Below, in pieces: positions 52,996 to 62,581 of a stretch of DNA of 64,000 nucleotides. Within the stretch, counting starts at the first letter, position 1. Every line of letters begins with the position of its first letter. The DNA is taken from NCBI GenBank assembly GCA_028823445.1, contig JAPKBH010000005.1:1-64000 (forward strand). Direction: 5' to 3'. The stretch is from Acidimicrobiales bacterium (GTDB lineage Bacteria; Actinomycetota; Acidimicrobiia; Acidimicrobiales; MedAcidi-G1). The notes beneath the pieces are model-generated. The model ran no database searches. It saw only the letters and a list, made by a program, of their open reading frames with translations, and was not told where the DNA came from. The translations under genes were made by a program, and so were the position numbers.

Positions 52996-54438
52996 ATGTC
53001 TGATTCTCCCGGCGGGGATAAACCGCCTGAACTACGTGATGAGTTTGTACTCGGTGACGAACCGAGTTTGCTTATCCCTGAGGGTGGCGACCGCCCGGGT
53101 CTGCACGTGCGCATGTTTTCCACTCCGGAGTTTTTTCGCTTGTGGCTGGCGCAGGTGGTGTCGGCTACTGGCGACTGGTTGGGCCTGTTGGCTATCAGCT
53201 TGTTGGCTATACGGATTGGTGCCGGTTCTGAGGGGGCGGCTCTTTCGCTGGTTTTAGCAGCCCGCATTGCTCCCGGGTTTTTCTTTGGGCCTATTGCTGG
53301 GGTGCTGGTTGACCGGTGGGATCGCAAACGGGTGATGATCGTGTCCGATGTGGGGCGGGCTTTGGTGATGCTTTCGTTGCCTTTTGTGGACACCATTTGG
53401 GGCCTGGTAATTGCTTCGCTTATTTTGGAAGCTTTCACCATGTTGTGGTCGCCGGCCAAAGAAGCCTCGGTGCCCAATTTGGTTCCCGAGGAGTACTTAA
53501 CTACCGCAAACTCGCTTTCTATTTTGGCGGCTTACGGGACCTTCCCGGTGGGGGCCGGTTTGATGGTGCTGTTTGGTCGATTGTCGACCGCTTTGTTTAG
53601 TTCTTCGTGGGCCGACAATCTGCAATTGCATGAAGAGGGCTTGGCTTTTTATGCCAATGCTTTGACTTTTTTGGTGGCGGCAGGATTAATTTTTACCCTG
53701 CATTTGCCACATCGGACAAAACGTAAATCGTTAGTTGGTGAACCGTTGCGGGCTCGGTTGGCTGACCCTATTGCTGATCTGCGTGAGGGCTGGCAGTTTG
53801 CTTTTGCTAACCCGGTGGCTCGCACGGTGAACATGGGCCTCGCCACGGGTTTAATTGGCGGCGGCATGTTGGTGCCTTTGGGAGCGGTGTATGCCACCGA
53901 GGTGTTAGGGGCCGGCGAGTCGGGTTATGGCTTCTTGATTACCGCTTTGGGGTTGGGGGTAGCGGCTGGGGTGGCTCTGGTTTCTTGGGCGCAGCGACAC
54001 TTGCCGAAAACTCGTATGTTTACCTGGTCGCTGATTATGGCGGGAATGTTTTTGTTGGCTTCGTCGTCCATTAGTCAAATCCACTTGTCGGCGGCAATGA
54101 CCTTTGGTATTGGTATTTGTGCTGGGTCGGTGTACGTGTTGGGCTTTACCTTGTTGCACGAAAGTGTGACCGATGAGTTGCGGGGCCGTATTTTTTCAAC
54201 TTTGTATGTGTTGGTGCGCATGTGTGTGTTGATTGCTTTGGTGGTCGGCCCGTTGCTGGAGGAGTTATTGGATCGTTTTTCCAAACGGTTCTGGGACCGC
54301 CACATTAATCTTTTTGGGTGGGAAGTTTTTGTTCCTGGGGTGCGGCTCACCCTCTGGTTGGCTGCCTTGATCATGTTGGGGTCGGGGTTGATAGCCGTTG
54401 TTTCGTTACGAGCCGGGGCTGAAGGAGAAAAAACATGA
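52996..54438 (+). CDS. MFS transporter
   Basis: 480 residues with an N-terminal cytoplasmic stretch of about 40 residues and twelve helices. GVLVDRWDRKRVMIVSDVGRALVML is the typical loop 2-3 motif. It belongs to the MFS_3-like group of possible macrolide or enterobactin exporters; the substrate is not known. GTG 52993 and ATG 52996 are both possible; ATG is used. It lies between topA and tmk, a location shared by other actinobacterial genomes, and overlaps tmk by 4 bases. Confidence 0.85.
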   Translation: MSDSPGGDKPPELRDEFVLGDEPSLLIPEGGDRPGLHVRMFSTPEFFRLWLAQVVSATGDWLGLLAISLLAIRIGAGSEGAALSLVLAARIAPGFFFGPIAGVLVDRWDRKRVMIVSDVGRALVMLSLPFVDTIWGLVIASLILEAFTMLWSPAKEASVPNLVPEEYLTTANSLSILAAYGTFPVGAGLMVLFGRLSTALFSSSWADNLQLHEEGLAFYANALTFLVAAGLIFTLHLPHRTKRKSLVGEPLRARLADPIADLREGWQFAFANPVARTVNMGLATGLIGGGMLVPLGAVYATEVLGAGESGYGFLITALGLGVAAGVALVSWAQRHLPKTRMFTWSLIMAGMFLLASSSISQIHLSAAMTFGIGICAGSVYVLGFTLLHESVTDELRGRIFSTLYVLVRMCVLIALVVGPLLEELLDRFSKRFWDRHINLFGWEVFVPGVRLTLWLAALIMLGSGLIAVVSLRAGAEGEKT

Positions 54439-55034
54439 CCGGTCGTTTGGTGGCTTTTGAAGGTGGTGAGGGTTCAGGGAAGAGCACGCAGGCTCGGCGA
54501 TTGGCTGACCATTTGGGAGCGTTGTTAACGCGTGAGCCGGGCGGCACTTTGTTGGGTGAACAATTGCGGGCGTTGGTTTTAGACCCTGAGCGGGAGGCGC
54601 CGTCGGATCGCGCCGAGGCGCTAATTATTGCTGCGGCTCGGGCACAACATGTTGCTGAGGTGGTGGGTCCGGCGTTGGCCGCTGGCACCGATGTAGTAAC
54701 TGATCGGTTTATTGGCTCGTCGCTGGCTTATCAGGGGATCGGTCGGGGCCTTGGGGTGGCTGAGGTAGCGGCGGTTTCGGCTTTTGCCACTAACGGCCTG
54801 GAAGCAGATTTGACGCTTTTTATCGAAGTAGATGAAGCCACGGCAGCGGAGCGCATGAACCGTTCATTGGACCGCATCGAACAGGCGGGCCAAGGTTTTC
54901 ATCGTCGGGTTGCTGAGGCTTATCAGACGTTGGCTGATGCGAACCCAGACCGTTGGGTGGTTATTGATGGGGTGGGAACTGTTGATGAGGTAACGGCTCG
55001 GGTTATGGCCGCAGTGGTTGATCGTTTGTCATGA
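54435..55034 (+). CDS. tmk: Thymidylate kinase
   Basis: 199 residues. The P-loop is FEGGEGSGKSTQARRLADHL; the DR motif is VVTDRFIGSSLAYQGIGRGLG with the LID region after it. It phosphorylates dTMP to dTDP. ATG 54435 overlaps the MFS stop (ATGA) and the end overlaps holB by 4 bp, the usual tmk-holB pair. Confidence 0.95.
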   Translation: MTGRLVAFEGGEGSGKSTQARRLADHLGALLTREPGGTLLGEQLRALVLDPEREAPSDRAEALIIAAARAQHVAEVVGPALAAGTDVVTDRFIGSSLAYQGIGRGLGVAEVAAVSAFATNGLEADLTLFIEVDEATAAERMNRSLDRIEQAGQGFHRRVAEAYQTLADANPDRWVVIDGVGTVDEVTARVMAAVVDRLS

Positions 55035-56086
55035 ACGAGGAAGAACTGTGGGCCACGGTGGTAGGTCAAGCTGAAGCGGTACGGGTGTTGCAGGCGGCGG
55101 CCCAAGCTCCGGTGCATGCGTATTTGTTGGTGGGTCCAGAAGGGGCAGGGCGGTTAACGGCGGCTCGGGCTTTTGCCGGCAGTTTGTTGGCGGGTCAAGA
55201 TGAAGGCCCAGAGGGTTTGCGGCATCGTCGTTTAGCGGCAGCGGGTAAGCACGCTGATTTGGTGGAGATTGTTCCGCAGGGCCGGGCTTTGTTGGTCGCT
55301 GAAGCAGAGGGCATCATCGTGGAGGGTTCGCGTTCGCCGGTTGAGGCTCAGCGCAAGATAGTGATGGTGGATCGTTTTCATACTGCGGAGCCTGAAGCGG
55401 CAGCCAGTTTGTTGAAGACCATTGAAGAGCCGCCGCCTACCGTGGTTTTTGTTTTGCTGGCCGATGAAGTTCCTGATCATCAGATAACTATTTCTTCTCG
55501 TTGTGTGCGGGTTGATTTACCGGCGCTTGATGCGGAGGTTATTGCTGAAGTGCTGGTGGCCGAGGGGGTAGAAGGGGAGCGCGCTCTTTTGGTGGGGGAG
55601 GCTTCGGCGGGAAGTTTGACTCGGGCTCGGTTGCTGGTTTCTGACCCGGCCATTAGTAATCGACAGGAGGCTTGGCGTTCGGTGCCCCGTCGTTTGGATG
55701 GCACCGGGGCGGCGGTAGCGGTGTTGGTGGCGGAGGTGCGTGATTTGATTAGCGATGCTGAGGGGCCGTTGGTGGCTCAGCACAAACAAGAGTTAAATGA
55801 TTTGGTGGAGCGAGAAGAATCGTTGGGTTTGCGGGGAGCGGGGCGACGAGATTTGGTGACTCGACAGAAGCGGGAAGTTCGGCGTTTGCGTGACGATGAA
55901 TTACGTTTTGGTTTAGCGACTTTGGCTCGTGGTTACCTTGGCCATGCACAAAAGGATGATCCACTGGCTGAGCGAGCGTTGGCGGCTACTGCGCTCATTA
56001 CTGAGGCCACTGGCGAGTTGGTGCGTAACCCCAACGAGGCGTTAATGCTGCAGGCTTTGTTTTTGGATCTTCCTTCGTTGCCCTAG
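55031..56086 (+). CDS. holB: DNA polymerase III delta prime subunit
   Basis: 351 residues. VGQAEAVRVLQAAAQAPVHAYLLVGPEGAGRLTAARAFA is the AAA+ N-terminus with a modified P-loop (GPEGAGR, lysine missing, as is normal for delta prime). VDRFHTAEPEAAASLLKTIEEPP and ISSRCVRVDLPAL follow. It is a clamp-loader subunit and works with DnaX (9.6 kb). It ends 20 bp before the convergent AlaX-like gene. Confidence 0.92.
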   Translation: MNEEELWATVVGQAEAVRVLQAAAQAPVHAYLLVGPEGAGRLTAARAFAGSLLAGQDEGPEGLRHRRLAAAGKHADLVEIVPQGRALLVAEAEGIIVEGSRSPVEAQRKIVMVDRFHTAEPEAAASLLKTIEEPPPTVVFVLLADEVPDHQITISSRCVRVDLPALDAEVIAEVLVAEGVEGERALLVGEASAGSLTRARLLVSDPAISNRQEAWRSVPRRLDGTGAAVAVLVAEVRDLISDAEGPLVAQHKQELNDLVEREESLGLRGAGRRDLVTRQKREVRRLRDDELRFGLATLARGYLGHAQKDDPLAERALAATALITEATGELVRNPNEALMLQALFLDLPSLP

Positions 56087-56105
56087 TTGTTGGGGGCTAC
56101 AACGG

Positions 56106-56819
56106 TTAGTGGTCGTGGAGGACGAAGCGTACGCGTTTGAAGCCTTTGCCTTTTGATTCGGTTTTGGTGATTTCTATGCGGCCTACTTGGCCGGTCGAGG
56201 ACACGTGGGTACCGCCGTCGGCTTGCCGGTCTAAACCGACGATGTCTACTACCCGTATTTCGGTGACTGATTCGGGGACCAAGCTGACTTTGGTTCTGAT
56301 GAGGTCTCGGTCAAGTACGGCGTTGTCGCGTGAAAGAAACGAAACTTCGATGGGCCGGTCGGCAGCGATTTCTTGGTTGCAGAGAGTTTCGATGTGTTGA
56401 GCGAAACCCTCGGGCAGTTGGTCAACTTCGAAGTCCATGCGTCCGGAGAGGGCGTTCATGTTGCCGCCGGTTACTACTCGTTTTTCGTCGCGCCACATGA
56501 TGCCGCACAGAATGTGCATGGCGGTGTGGGTGCGCATCATGTGGCGGCGGCGTTGGTCGTCGACTTCTCCGGTCACCGTGCTGCCAATTTCTGGTAGGGG
56601 GCCGGCGAGTTTGTGGAGCACGCGTCCTTCTACGGTACGTACGTCAAGTACGGCGGCTGCTCCTTGGTTCCAGGTGAGGTGGCCGGTGTCGTGGGGTTGT
56701 CCGCCGCTGGTGGCGTAGAAGGCGGTGCGGTCAAGTTCGATGCGGTCGCCGTCGTGACTAACTACTGCCGCGGTGAAGTTTCGTAGGTCTGCGTCACGAA
56801 GGTAGAGGCGTTCGGTCAT
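56106..56819 (-). CDS. Alanyl-tRNA editing protein (AlaX-like)
   Basis: 237 residues. The editing motifs are RTHTAMHILCGI (HxxxH) and QADGGTHVSSTGQVG; here aspartate stands where many AlaX/AlaRS proteins have the zinc cysteine, a variation known in this family by memory. It hydrolyses mischarged Ser- or Gly-tRNA(Ala). The first part, FYATSGGQPHDTGHL, is the second editing-domain segment. ATG 56819 is two bases before the stop of the upstream gene, so they are likely an operon. Confidence 0.88.
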   Translation of the reverse strand: MTERLYLRDADLRNFTAAVVSHDGDRIELDRTAFYATSGGQPHDTGHLTWNQGAAAVLDVRTVEGRVLHKLAGPLPEIGSTVTGEVDDQRRRHMMRTHTAMHILCGIMWRDEKRVVTGGNMNALSGRMDFEVDQLPEGFAQHIETLCNQEIAADRPIEVSFLSRDNAVLDRDLIRTKVSLVPESVTEIRVVDIVGLDRQADGGTHVSSTGQVGRIEITKTESKGKGFKRVRFVLHDH

Positions 56820-56820
56820 G

Positions 56821-57303
56821 TCATTGCTCGTTTCCGCTGAGGTCGTTTATTTCTATGCGTAACTCGTTGCCTAAAACACGCCAGGTAAGTTGCTCAAGGC
56901 CGGTGCCTTGTGAGCCGAATCGGTTGTCGCTGTCGCAGGAGTCCACAAATTCTTGGCTACTGGTTTCCCACTGGGCAAGGCAGTCAATATTTTTTTCGGG
57001 CACGCGAGCAAAGAATGAGGCCCATCCGGTGGCGGGGTCGTCGCCGAGGTGAGTGATCCAGATTGGTCGGCCGCCTCCCACCAGGTCGGGGAAAGCCACC
57101 GGGCCGTTGTCGCTAATTTCTGTGGCGAGGGCTAAGGCGTCGATGCCGCGGAAGTCATCGTCGCCGAGCCGTACGTCAAGTTCGGTGGAGGTGCCGGCTA
57201 AGCGCAGCATCAGGATCATTAATCCGAGGGTGGTGGCCAGACCAAAGAGACCAATGACTACGGCTCGGCGAGCTTGGGGGCTGGCTTTTCGGGCGACCGG
57301 CAT
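56821..57303 (-). CDS. Membrane-anchored hypothetical protein
   Basis: 160 residues. A basic N-terminus (MPVARKASPQARRA) and one transmembrane helix (VVIGLFGLATTLGLMILML) are followed by an extracytoplasmic domain with two cysteines spaced IDCLAQWETSSQEFVDSC. The W/F/D pattern around them is slightly like that of Rieske-type proteins, but the histidine/cysteine cluster ligands are missing. No family is recognised. It is upstream of and nearly abutting the AlaX-like gene. Confidence 0.65.
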   Translation of the reverse strand: MPVARKASPQARRAVVIGLFGLATTLGLMILMLRLAGTSTELDVRLGDDDFRGIDALALATEISDNGPVAFPDLVGGGRPIWITHLGDDPATGWASFFARVPEKNIDCLAQWETSSQEFVDSCDSDNRFGSQGTGLEQLTWRVLGNELRIEINDLSGNEQ

Positions 57304-57414
57304 ATTGTTTTGTCCTTTAGTTGTGTTCCTCTAAGGAGGAACCGGCGGTACTTTGTGTCTAGTATCGCTGAGGCTCGTCTCGAGCCCTACATTTACTTTA
57401 GAGGAGACCTTCCG

Positions 57415-58563
57415 GTGGATCTTTTTGAATATCAAGGAAAGCAGTTTTTTGCTGAGTACGGCTTGCCTATTTCACCTGGTGAAATTGCGTTTACCGTTGA
57501 TCAAGCAGTAGCGGCTGCGGAGGCCTTGGGCACCCCGGTCATGGTTAAGGCTCAGGTGCATACCGGTGGTCGAGGTAAAGCGGGGGGCGTAAAGTTTGCC
57601 GCCACCGTTGATGAGGTGCGTGAACACGCCACCAATATTTTGGGTTTGGACATCAAGGGCCATGTGGTGGGCCGAGTGTGGATTGAAAAAGCATCCGATA
57701 TCGCTGAGGAGTATTACGCCAGTTTTACTTTGGATCGTTCGGCTAAAAAACATTTGGGCATGCTTTCCGCCGAAGGCGGGGTGGAGATCGAAACGGTGGC
57801 TGAAGAAAACCCGGAGGCCATTGCCAAGATTTGGGTTGACCCGGTAGATGGTCTTGACGAAGAGACAACTCGTGCCTGGGTGGCGGCGGCCAACCTGCCT
57901 GAAGCGGCGGTGGAGGGGACGGTAGAAATTTTGCTGGGCCTTTACCGAGCCTACGTAGAGGGTGACGCTGATTTGGTGGAGATCAACCCGTTGATTTTGA
58001 CTCCCGAAGGCAAAGTGCATGTGCTGGACGCCAAGGTCACTTTGGACGGCAACTCGGTGTTTCGCCACCCGGAGTACGCCGCCTTTGAAGAAACACAGAC
58101 CCGTGACGAGCGTGAAGCCGCCGCCCACGAAAAAGGCTTGCAGTACGTGGGCTTGGACGGCACGGTGGGGGTTATTGCTAACGGTGCTGGTTTAGCCATG
58201 TCGACCGTGGATGTAGTGAATCAGGTGGGCGGCGGGGCCGCCAACTTTTTAGATATTGGCGGTGGTGCCAACGCAGAGGTCATGGCCGGAGCATTAGAGG
58301 TCATTAATAATGATCCGGCGGTGGAATCAATTTTCATCAACATTTTTGGTGGCATCACCCGAGGCGAAGAGGTGGCTAACGGCATCATCGGTGCTTTAGA
58401 GAGGGTCGACATTGAGGCTCCTATTGTTATCCGCCTTGATGGCACCAATGCCGATGAGGGGCGAGCCATTTTGGCTCCTCACTTGTCGGAGTCGCTGCAG
58501 ATGGCGTCCACCATGTTGGAAGCAGCTCGCAAAGCAGTGGCTTTAGCCGGAAAGGAAGCCTAG
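57415..58563 (+). CDS. sucC: Succinyl-CoA synthetase beta subunit
   Basis: 382 residues. MDLFEYQGKQFFAEYGLP begins the ATP-grasp domain, with VKAQVHTGGRGKAGGVK and VEINPLILTPEGKVHVLDAK within it. The C-terminal part has NFLDIGGGANAEVM and NIFGGITRGEEVANGI. It forms the nucleotide-binding half of the TCA-cycle enzyme. GTG 57415 has AGGAGA before it; the open frame upstream has no such support. sucD follows after 2 bp. Confidence 0.95.
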   Translation: MDLFEYQGKQFFAEYGLPISPGEIAFTVDQAVAAAEALGTPVMVKAQVHTGGRGKAGGVKFAATVDEVREHATNILGLDIKGHVVGRVWIEKASDIAEEYYASFTLDRSAKKHLGMLSAEGGVEIETVAEENPEAIAKIWVDPVDGLDEETTRAWVAAANLPEAAVEGTVEILLGLYRAYVEGDADLVEINPLILTPEGKVHVLDAKVTLDGNSVFRHPEYAAFEETQTRDEREAAAHEKGLQYVGLDGTVGVIANGAGLAMSTVDVVNQVGGGAANFLDIGGGANAEVMAGALEVINNDPAVESIFINIFGGITRGEEVANGIIGALERVDIEAPIVIRLDGTNADEGRAILAPHLSESLQMASTMLEAARKAVALAGKEA

Positions 58564-58565
58564 TC

Positions 58566-59459
58566 ATGAGTATTTTTGTTGACGAAAACACCAAAGTTAT
58601 TTATCAGGGGTTAACCGGCACCCAAGGCCGTTACTACGGTTTGTTGAACCGGGAGTACGGCACCCAAGTTGTGGCCGGCACCAACCCGCGTAAAGCAGGC
58701 GAAGAGGTAGAAGGCATTCCTATTTACGCCAACGTGGCCGAAGCAGTAGATGCCACGGGCGCTACCGCTTCTTGTATTTTTATTCCGGCCGCCGGGGTAC
58801 GTGGTGCGGTGCTCGAAGCAGCTGAGGGTGGGGTGGAGTTCATTGTGGCTATCACCGAAGGCGTACCAGCTCACGATGAAGCAGAATTTTATAACCGCTT
58901 GCGTCGCGATTTCCCCCAGGTGCAGTTGTTGGGCCCGAACTGCCCGGGCATTATTTCTCCAGGAAAATGCAACATCGGTATTACCGCCGGACACATTGCT
59001 GAACCCGGTGGCCCGGTGGGCATTGTCAGTCGTTCGGGCACCTTGACTTATCAAGCGCTGTACGAACTCAAAGAAAAAGGCATTGGTTGCACTACCTGTG
59101 TGGGCATTGGCGGTGACCCGGTGCCGGGTACGTCGTTTATCGATTGCTTAGAGGCTTTCGAAAATGACCCAGAAACTAAAGCGGTCATGATGATTGGTGA
59201 AATTGGTGGTTCGGCTGAAGAAGAAGCGGCCGAGTACATCGCTAACCACATGTCTAAACCGGTGTCGGCTTATGTGGCTGGGGTGACTGCTCCTCCCGGT
59301 AAGAAGATGGGTCACGCCGGGGCCATCGTGTCGGGCGGCAAAGGCACAGCACAAGCCAAGATGGATGCTTTGCGGGCCGCTGGGGTACGGGTTGGTTTAA
59401 ACCCCACCGAAGCTGGTGAACATATGGCGGACATTGTGGCCGAGTTGGGCGCCAACTAG
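58566..59459 (+). CDS. sucD: Succinyl-CoA synthetase alpha subunit
   Basis: 297 residues. The CoA-binding N-terminus is TKVIYQGLTGTQGRYYGLLN, then LLGPNCPGIISPGKCNIGI, and MGHAGAIVSGGKGTAQ with the phosphorylated histidine. It pairs with SucC to convert succinyl-CoA to succinate plus a nucleotide triphosphate. The order sucC-sucD is standard. ATG 58566 has an AAGGAAG site. Confidence 0.96.
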   Translation: MSIFVDENTKVIYQGLTGTQGRYYGLLNREYGTQVVAGTNPRKAGEEVEGIPIYANVAEAVDATGATASCIFIPAAGVRGAVLEAAEGGVEFIVAITEGVPAHDEAEFYNRLRRDFPQVQLLGPNCPGIISPGKCNIGITAGHIAEPGGPVGIVSRSGTLTYQALYELKEKGIGCTTCVGIGGDPVPGTSFIDCLEAFENDPETKAVMMIGEIGGSAEEEAAEYIANHMSKPVSAYVAGVTAPPGKKMGHAGAIVSGGKGTAQAKMDALRAAGVRVGLNPTEAGEHMADIVAELGAN

Positions 59460-59496
59460 ACAAGAACGCTGGGGTGCTTCTGCTACCGTCGCAGGC

Positions 59497-60060
59497 ATGA
59501 AACTTGCCGTATTGGTTTCGGGAACCGGGACTATTTTAGATGCCATGGTGGCTGCTGGTTTGCCGGTGGCTTTGGTGGTTGCTGATCGCCCTTGTTTGGC
59601 GATTGAGCGAGCATTGGGCCATGGCCTAACCGCTGAGGTGGTAGAGCGGTCAACTTTCGGGGCGGCTTTTGACCGAGAGGGCTATACCCAGCAAATCACT
59701 GAATTTCTTCAAAGCCATCAGGTGGATTTAATCGCTATGGCGGGGTTCGGTACTATTTTGGCTGCTCCTATTTATGAGGGTTTCGCTGGTCGTATTTTGA
59801 ACACGCACCCATCGTTGTTGCCGGCTTTTCCGGGGTGGCATGCCGTGGAGGCCGCTTTGGCTCATGGGGTGAAGGTTTCTGGTTGCACGGTGCATGTGGC
59901 TACTTTGGCCGTGGATTCTGGCCCAATTTTGGCCCAAGAAGCGGTGCCGGTAGAGGCTGACGATACGGCGGCTACTTTGCATGAACGTATAAAAGATGTA
60001 GAGCGTCGCCTGTACCCGGCCACTATTGCTCGGGTGCTTAACCAAGGAGTTTGCGTATGA
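59497..60060 (+). CDS. purN: Phosphoribosylglycinamide formyltransferase 1
   Basis: 187 residues. LAVLVSGTGTILDAM is the nucleotide-binding start, LIAMAGFGTILAAPIYE and RILNTHPSLLPAFPGW hold the folate-binding/catalytic region (Asn-His-...-Asp), and VHVATLAVDSGPILAQEAVPV the end. It transfers a formyl group to GAR in purine synthesis. ATG 59497 is chosen; the upstream frame overlaps sucD. Its stop overlaps the start of purH (ATGA). Confidence 0.93.
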   Translation: MKLAVLVSGTGTILDAMVAAGLPVALVVADRPCLAIERALGHGLTAEVVERSTFGAAFDREGYTQQITEFLQSHQVDLIAMAGFGTILAAPIYEGFAGRILNTHPSLLPAFPGWHAVEAALAHGVKVSGCTVHVATLAVDSGPILAQEAVPVEADDTAATLHERIKDVERRLYPATIARVLNQGVCV

Positions 60061-61559
60061 CCACTCGTCGAGCGTTGCTGTCGGTGTATGACAAAGCGGG
60101 CATTGTTGAGTTCGCCCAAGGCCTGGTGGCTTTGGGGTGGGAGGTGGTGTCTAGCGGGGGCACGGCGCAAGCATTGGCCCAAGCCGGGGTTGCAGCAATT
60201 GAGGTAGCGGAGATCACCGGGGCACCAGAAATGCTGGGGGGGCGGGTTAAAACATTGCACCCGGTTATCCATGGCGGCATTTTGGCCGACCGGTCTAAAC
60301 CAGAGCATCTCGCTGATTTAGAAAAACGTGGGATTGCGCCCATTGATTTAGTGGTGGGTAACTTGTACCCATTTTCTTCGGATCCCAGCATTGAGTTGAT
60401 CGATATTGGTGGGCCCACCATGGTGCGGGCGGCCGCTAAAAATCATGCCCATGTGGGCATTGTGGTCAACCCGGAGGACTACCCGGTGGTGCTCAACGAG
60501 TTGCAAGCGGAGGGGGAGTTGTCGACCGCTACCCGCCGCCGGTTGGCCCGGGATGCTTTTGCCCATACGGCGGCTTACGACGCCGCCATTGTGGGTTGGT
60601 TTGATGAAGACGCTGACCCTTTGCCGCCTTCCTTGCATTTGGCTTTAGATCGGGTGCAAGATTTGCGGTACGGCGAGAACCCCCATCAGGTGGGTGCTCG
60701 CTATCGTTTGGCTGGCCAGTCGGGTTGGTGGGATGAAGCAATTACCCACGGCGGTAAGGCCATGTCGTATTTGAATCTTTTTGACACGGAGGCAGCTTGG
60801 CGGTTGGTGCATTGCTTGGGTGATGGCCCAGCGGCGGTGGTTATCAAGCACGCCAACCCTTGCGGGGCAGCGGTAGCAGACAACATCACAGCGGCTTACT
60901 TGGCGGCCCATGCGGGTGACCCAGTGTCGGCTTTTGGGGGCATTGTGGCCGTGAATCGTCCGGTGACGCTGGCTATGGCTCAAGCGGTGAGCGAAGTATT
61001 TACTGAGGTAGTGGTGGCCCCGGGCTTTGAACCAGAGGCCTTGTTGTTGCTGAAAGAAAAAAAGAATCTCCGCATTTTGGAAGCGCCGGCTCCGCAGTGG
61101 CCCGATCTTGAGGTGCGTAATATAGACGGAGGCCTGTTGGTACAAACTGCCGACGCAGTGACCGTGGACCAAGCGGCCTGGTCGGTGGCTACCGAACGGG
61201 AACCCACGGAGGCCGAGTGGGAAGATTTGGTGTTTGCGTGGCGGGTGGCCGCCCGAGTGTCATCGAACACCATTGTGTTGGTTAAAGACGGTCAAGCGGT
61301 GGGCATTGGGGCGGGTCAACAAAACCGTCGAGATGCGGGCCGGATTGCTACCGACAAAGCAGCCGGCCGTGCCTTGGGTGGGGCGTGTGCCAGTGATGCT
61401 TTTTTCCCTTTTCGTGACGGCTTGGATGCAGCAATTGAGGCGGGTGCGACGGCGGTTATCCAGCCTGGTGGCTCCGTGCGAGATGATGAGGTTATTGCGG
61501 CCGCTAACCAAGCCGGTATGGCCATGGTGTTTACCGGCCAGCGGCATTTCCGCCATTAG
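60057..61559 (+). CDS. purH: Bifunctional AICAR formyltransferase/IMP cyclohydrolase
   Basis: 500 residues. The MGS-like IMP cyclohydrolase domain starts [18 protein letters not shown] and includes [16 protein letters not shown]; the AICAR transformylase domain has [10 protein letters not shown] and [16 protein letters not shown], and ends [34 protein letters not shown]. It catalyses the last two steps of IMP synthesis. It is coupled to purN by a four-base overlap; folD, which supplies formyl-folate, is downstream. Confidence 0.96.
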   Translation: MTTRRALLSVYDKAGIVEFAQGLVALGWEVVSSGGTAQALAQAGVAAIEVAEITGAPEMLGGRVKTLHPVIHGGILADRSKPEHLADLEKRGIAPIDLVVGNLYPFSSDPSIELIDIGGPTMVRAAAKNHAHVGIVVNPEDYPVVLNELQAEGELSTATRRRLARDAFAHTAAYDAAIVGWFDEDADPLPPSLHLALDRVQDLRYGENPHQVGARYRLAGQSGWWDEAITHGGKAMSYLNLFDTEAAWRLVHCLGDGPAAVVIKHANPCGAAVADNITAAYLAAHAGDPVSAFGGIVAVNRPVTLAMAQAVSEVFTEVVVAPGFEPEALLLLKEKKNLRILEAPAPQWPDLEVRNIDGGLLVQTADAVTVDQAAWSVATEREPTEAEWEDLVFAWRVAARVSSNTIVLVKDGQAVGIGAGQQNRRDAGRIATDKAAGRALGGACASDAFFPFRDGLDAAIEAGATAVIQPGGSVRDDEVIAAANQAGMAMVFTGQRHFRH

Positions 61560-61604
61560 GTAAGTGCTTCCGCTGCGAAACTTTTAGCACTAGAGTTCCG
61601 CTCT

Positions 61605-62462
61605 ATGACTGCACAACTTTTAGCAGGTGGCCCCGTTGCGGAGGCTGTCCTCGATGATGTTCGTATCCGGGTACAAGCGTTGCAAGCCCGGGGGGTTACG
61701 CCGGGCTTAGGCACCATTTTGGTGGGTGACGATGGGGCCAGTGCGGGGTATGTGCGTAAGAAGCATGAAACGTGTGAAGCGGTGGGTATTGCGTCGCATC
61801 ATTTGCAAGTAAACGCTGGTGATCCGCCAGAGGCTCTGCTGGAGGCGGTGGAGAGTTTTAACGCCAACCCCGAGGTGCATGGTTACATCATTCAGCACCC
61901 GGTGGCTGATGGTTTTGATTTCAACGCTGCTTTGTCAGCGATGGACCCCGGTAAGGATGCTGATGGTTTGCACCCCACCAACTTGGGCAAACTGGTTTTG
62001 CAAGAAGAAGGCCCGGTGCCGTGTACCCCGGCGGGCATTGTGGCCATGTTTGTGCATTACGACATTGAGGTGTCAGGTCGCCATGTGGTGGTTATTGGTC
62101 GGGGGCCCACTCTGGGTCGCCCGTTGTCGTTGTTGTTGACTACTAAAGCCCCGGGGGCTAATGCGGCGGTCACTGTGGTGCATTCGGCGGTACCAAACTT
62201 GGCCGACTTAACTCGAGAGGCCGACATTGTGGTGGCTGCGGTGGGTATCCCGGGTTTTGTTACTCCGGACATGGTGCGCCCTGGCGCGGTGGTGGTGAGC
62301 GGGGGTATTTCTTGGGAGGGTAAAAAGTTGTTGGCTGATGTTGATGAGTCGGTCGAAGAGGTTGCTTCGTGGATAACCCCTCGTTTGGGCGGGGTGGGCC
62401 CCACCACGGTGGCCATGTTGTTGCGTAACACGGTGGAGGCTGCCGAGCGCTCTGGGTCGTAG
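61605..62462 (+). CDS. folD: Methylenetetrahydrofolate dehydrogenase/cyclohydrolase
   Basis: 285 residues. The substrate-binding part has GTILVGDDGASAGYVRKKHE with the catalytic lysine, and DPGKDADGLHPTNLGKLV. The NADP-binding part has VVIGRGPTLGRPLSLLL (canonical VGRSxxVGxP) and ADIVVAAVGIPGFV. It makes 10-formyl-THF for purN and purH. QHPVADGFDFN replaces the usual QLPLPxHID, a small difference. It is 45 bp after purH. Confidence 0.92.
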   Translation: MTAQLLAGGPVAEAVLDDVRIRVQALQARGVTPGLGTILVGDDGASAGYVRKKHETCEAVGIASHHLQVNAGDPPEALLEAVESFNANPEVHGYIIQHPVADGFDFNAALSAMDPGKDADGLHPTNLGKLVLQEEGPVPCTPAGIVAMFVHYDIEVSGRHVVVIGRGPTLGRPLSLLLTTKAPGANAAVTVVHSAVPNLADLTREADIVVAAVGIPGFVTPDMVRPGAVVVSGGISWEGKKLLADVDESVEEVASWITPRLGGVGPTTVAMLLRNTVEAAERSGS

Positions 62463-62581
62463 TTTGGTGCTGAAAAGAGGTTGGGTGGGGGCTTCTTTTT
62501 AGCCCGCTCTGCCTTTAATTTGGGCAAAACAACTGAAGGAGATCTCTCCGGTGTGTTGACTGGTGCCGATAGGGTCAAGGC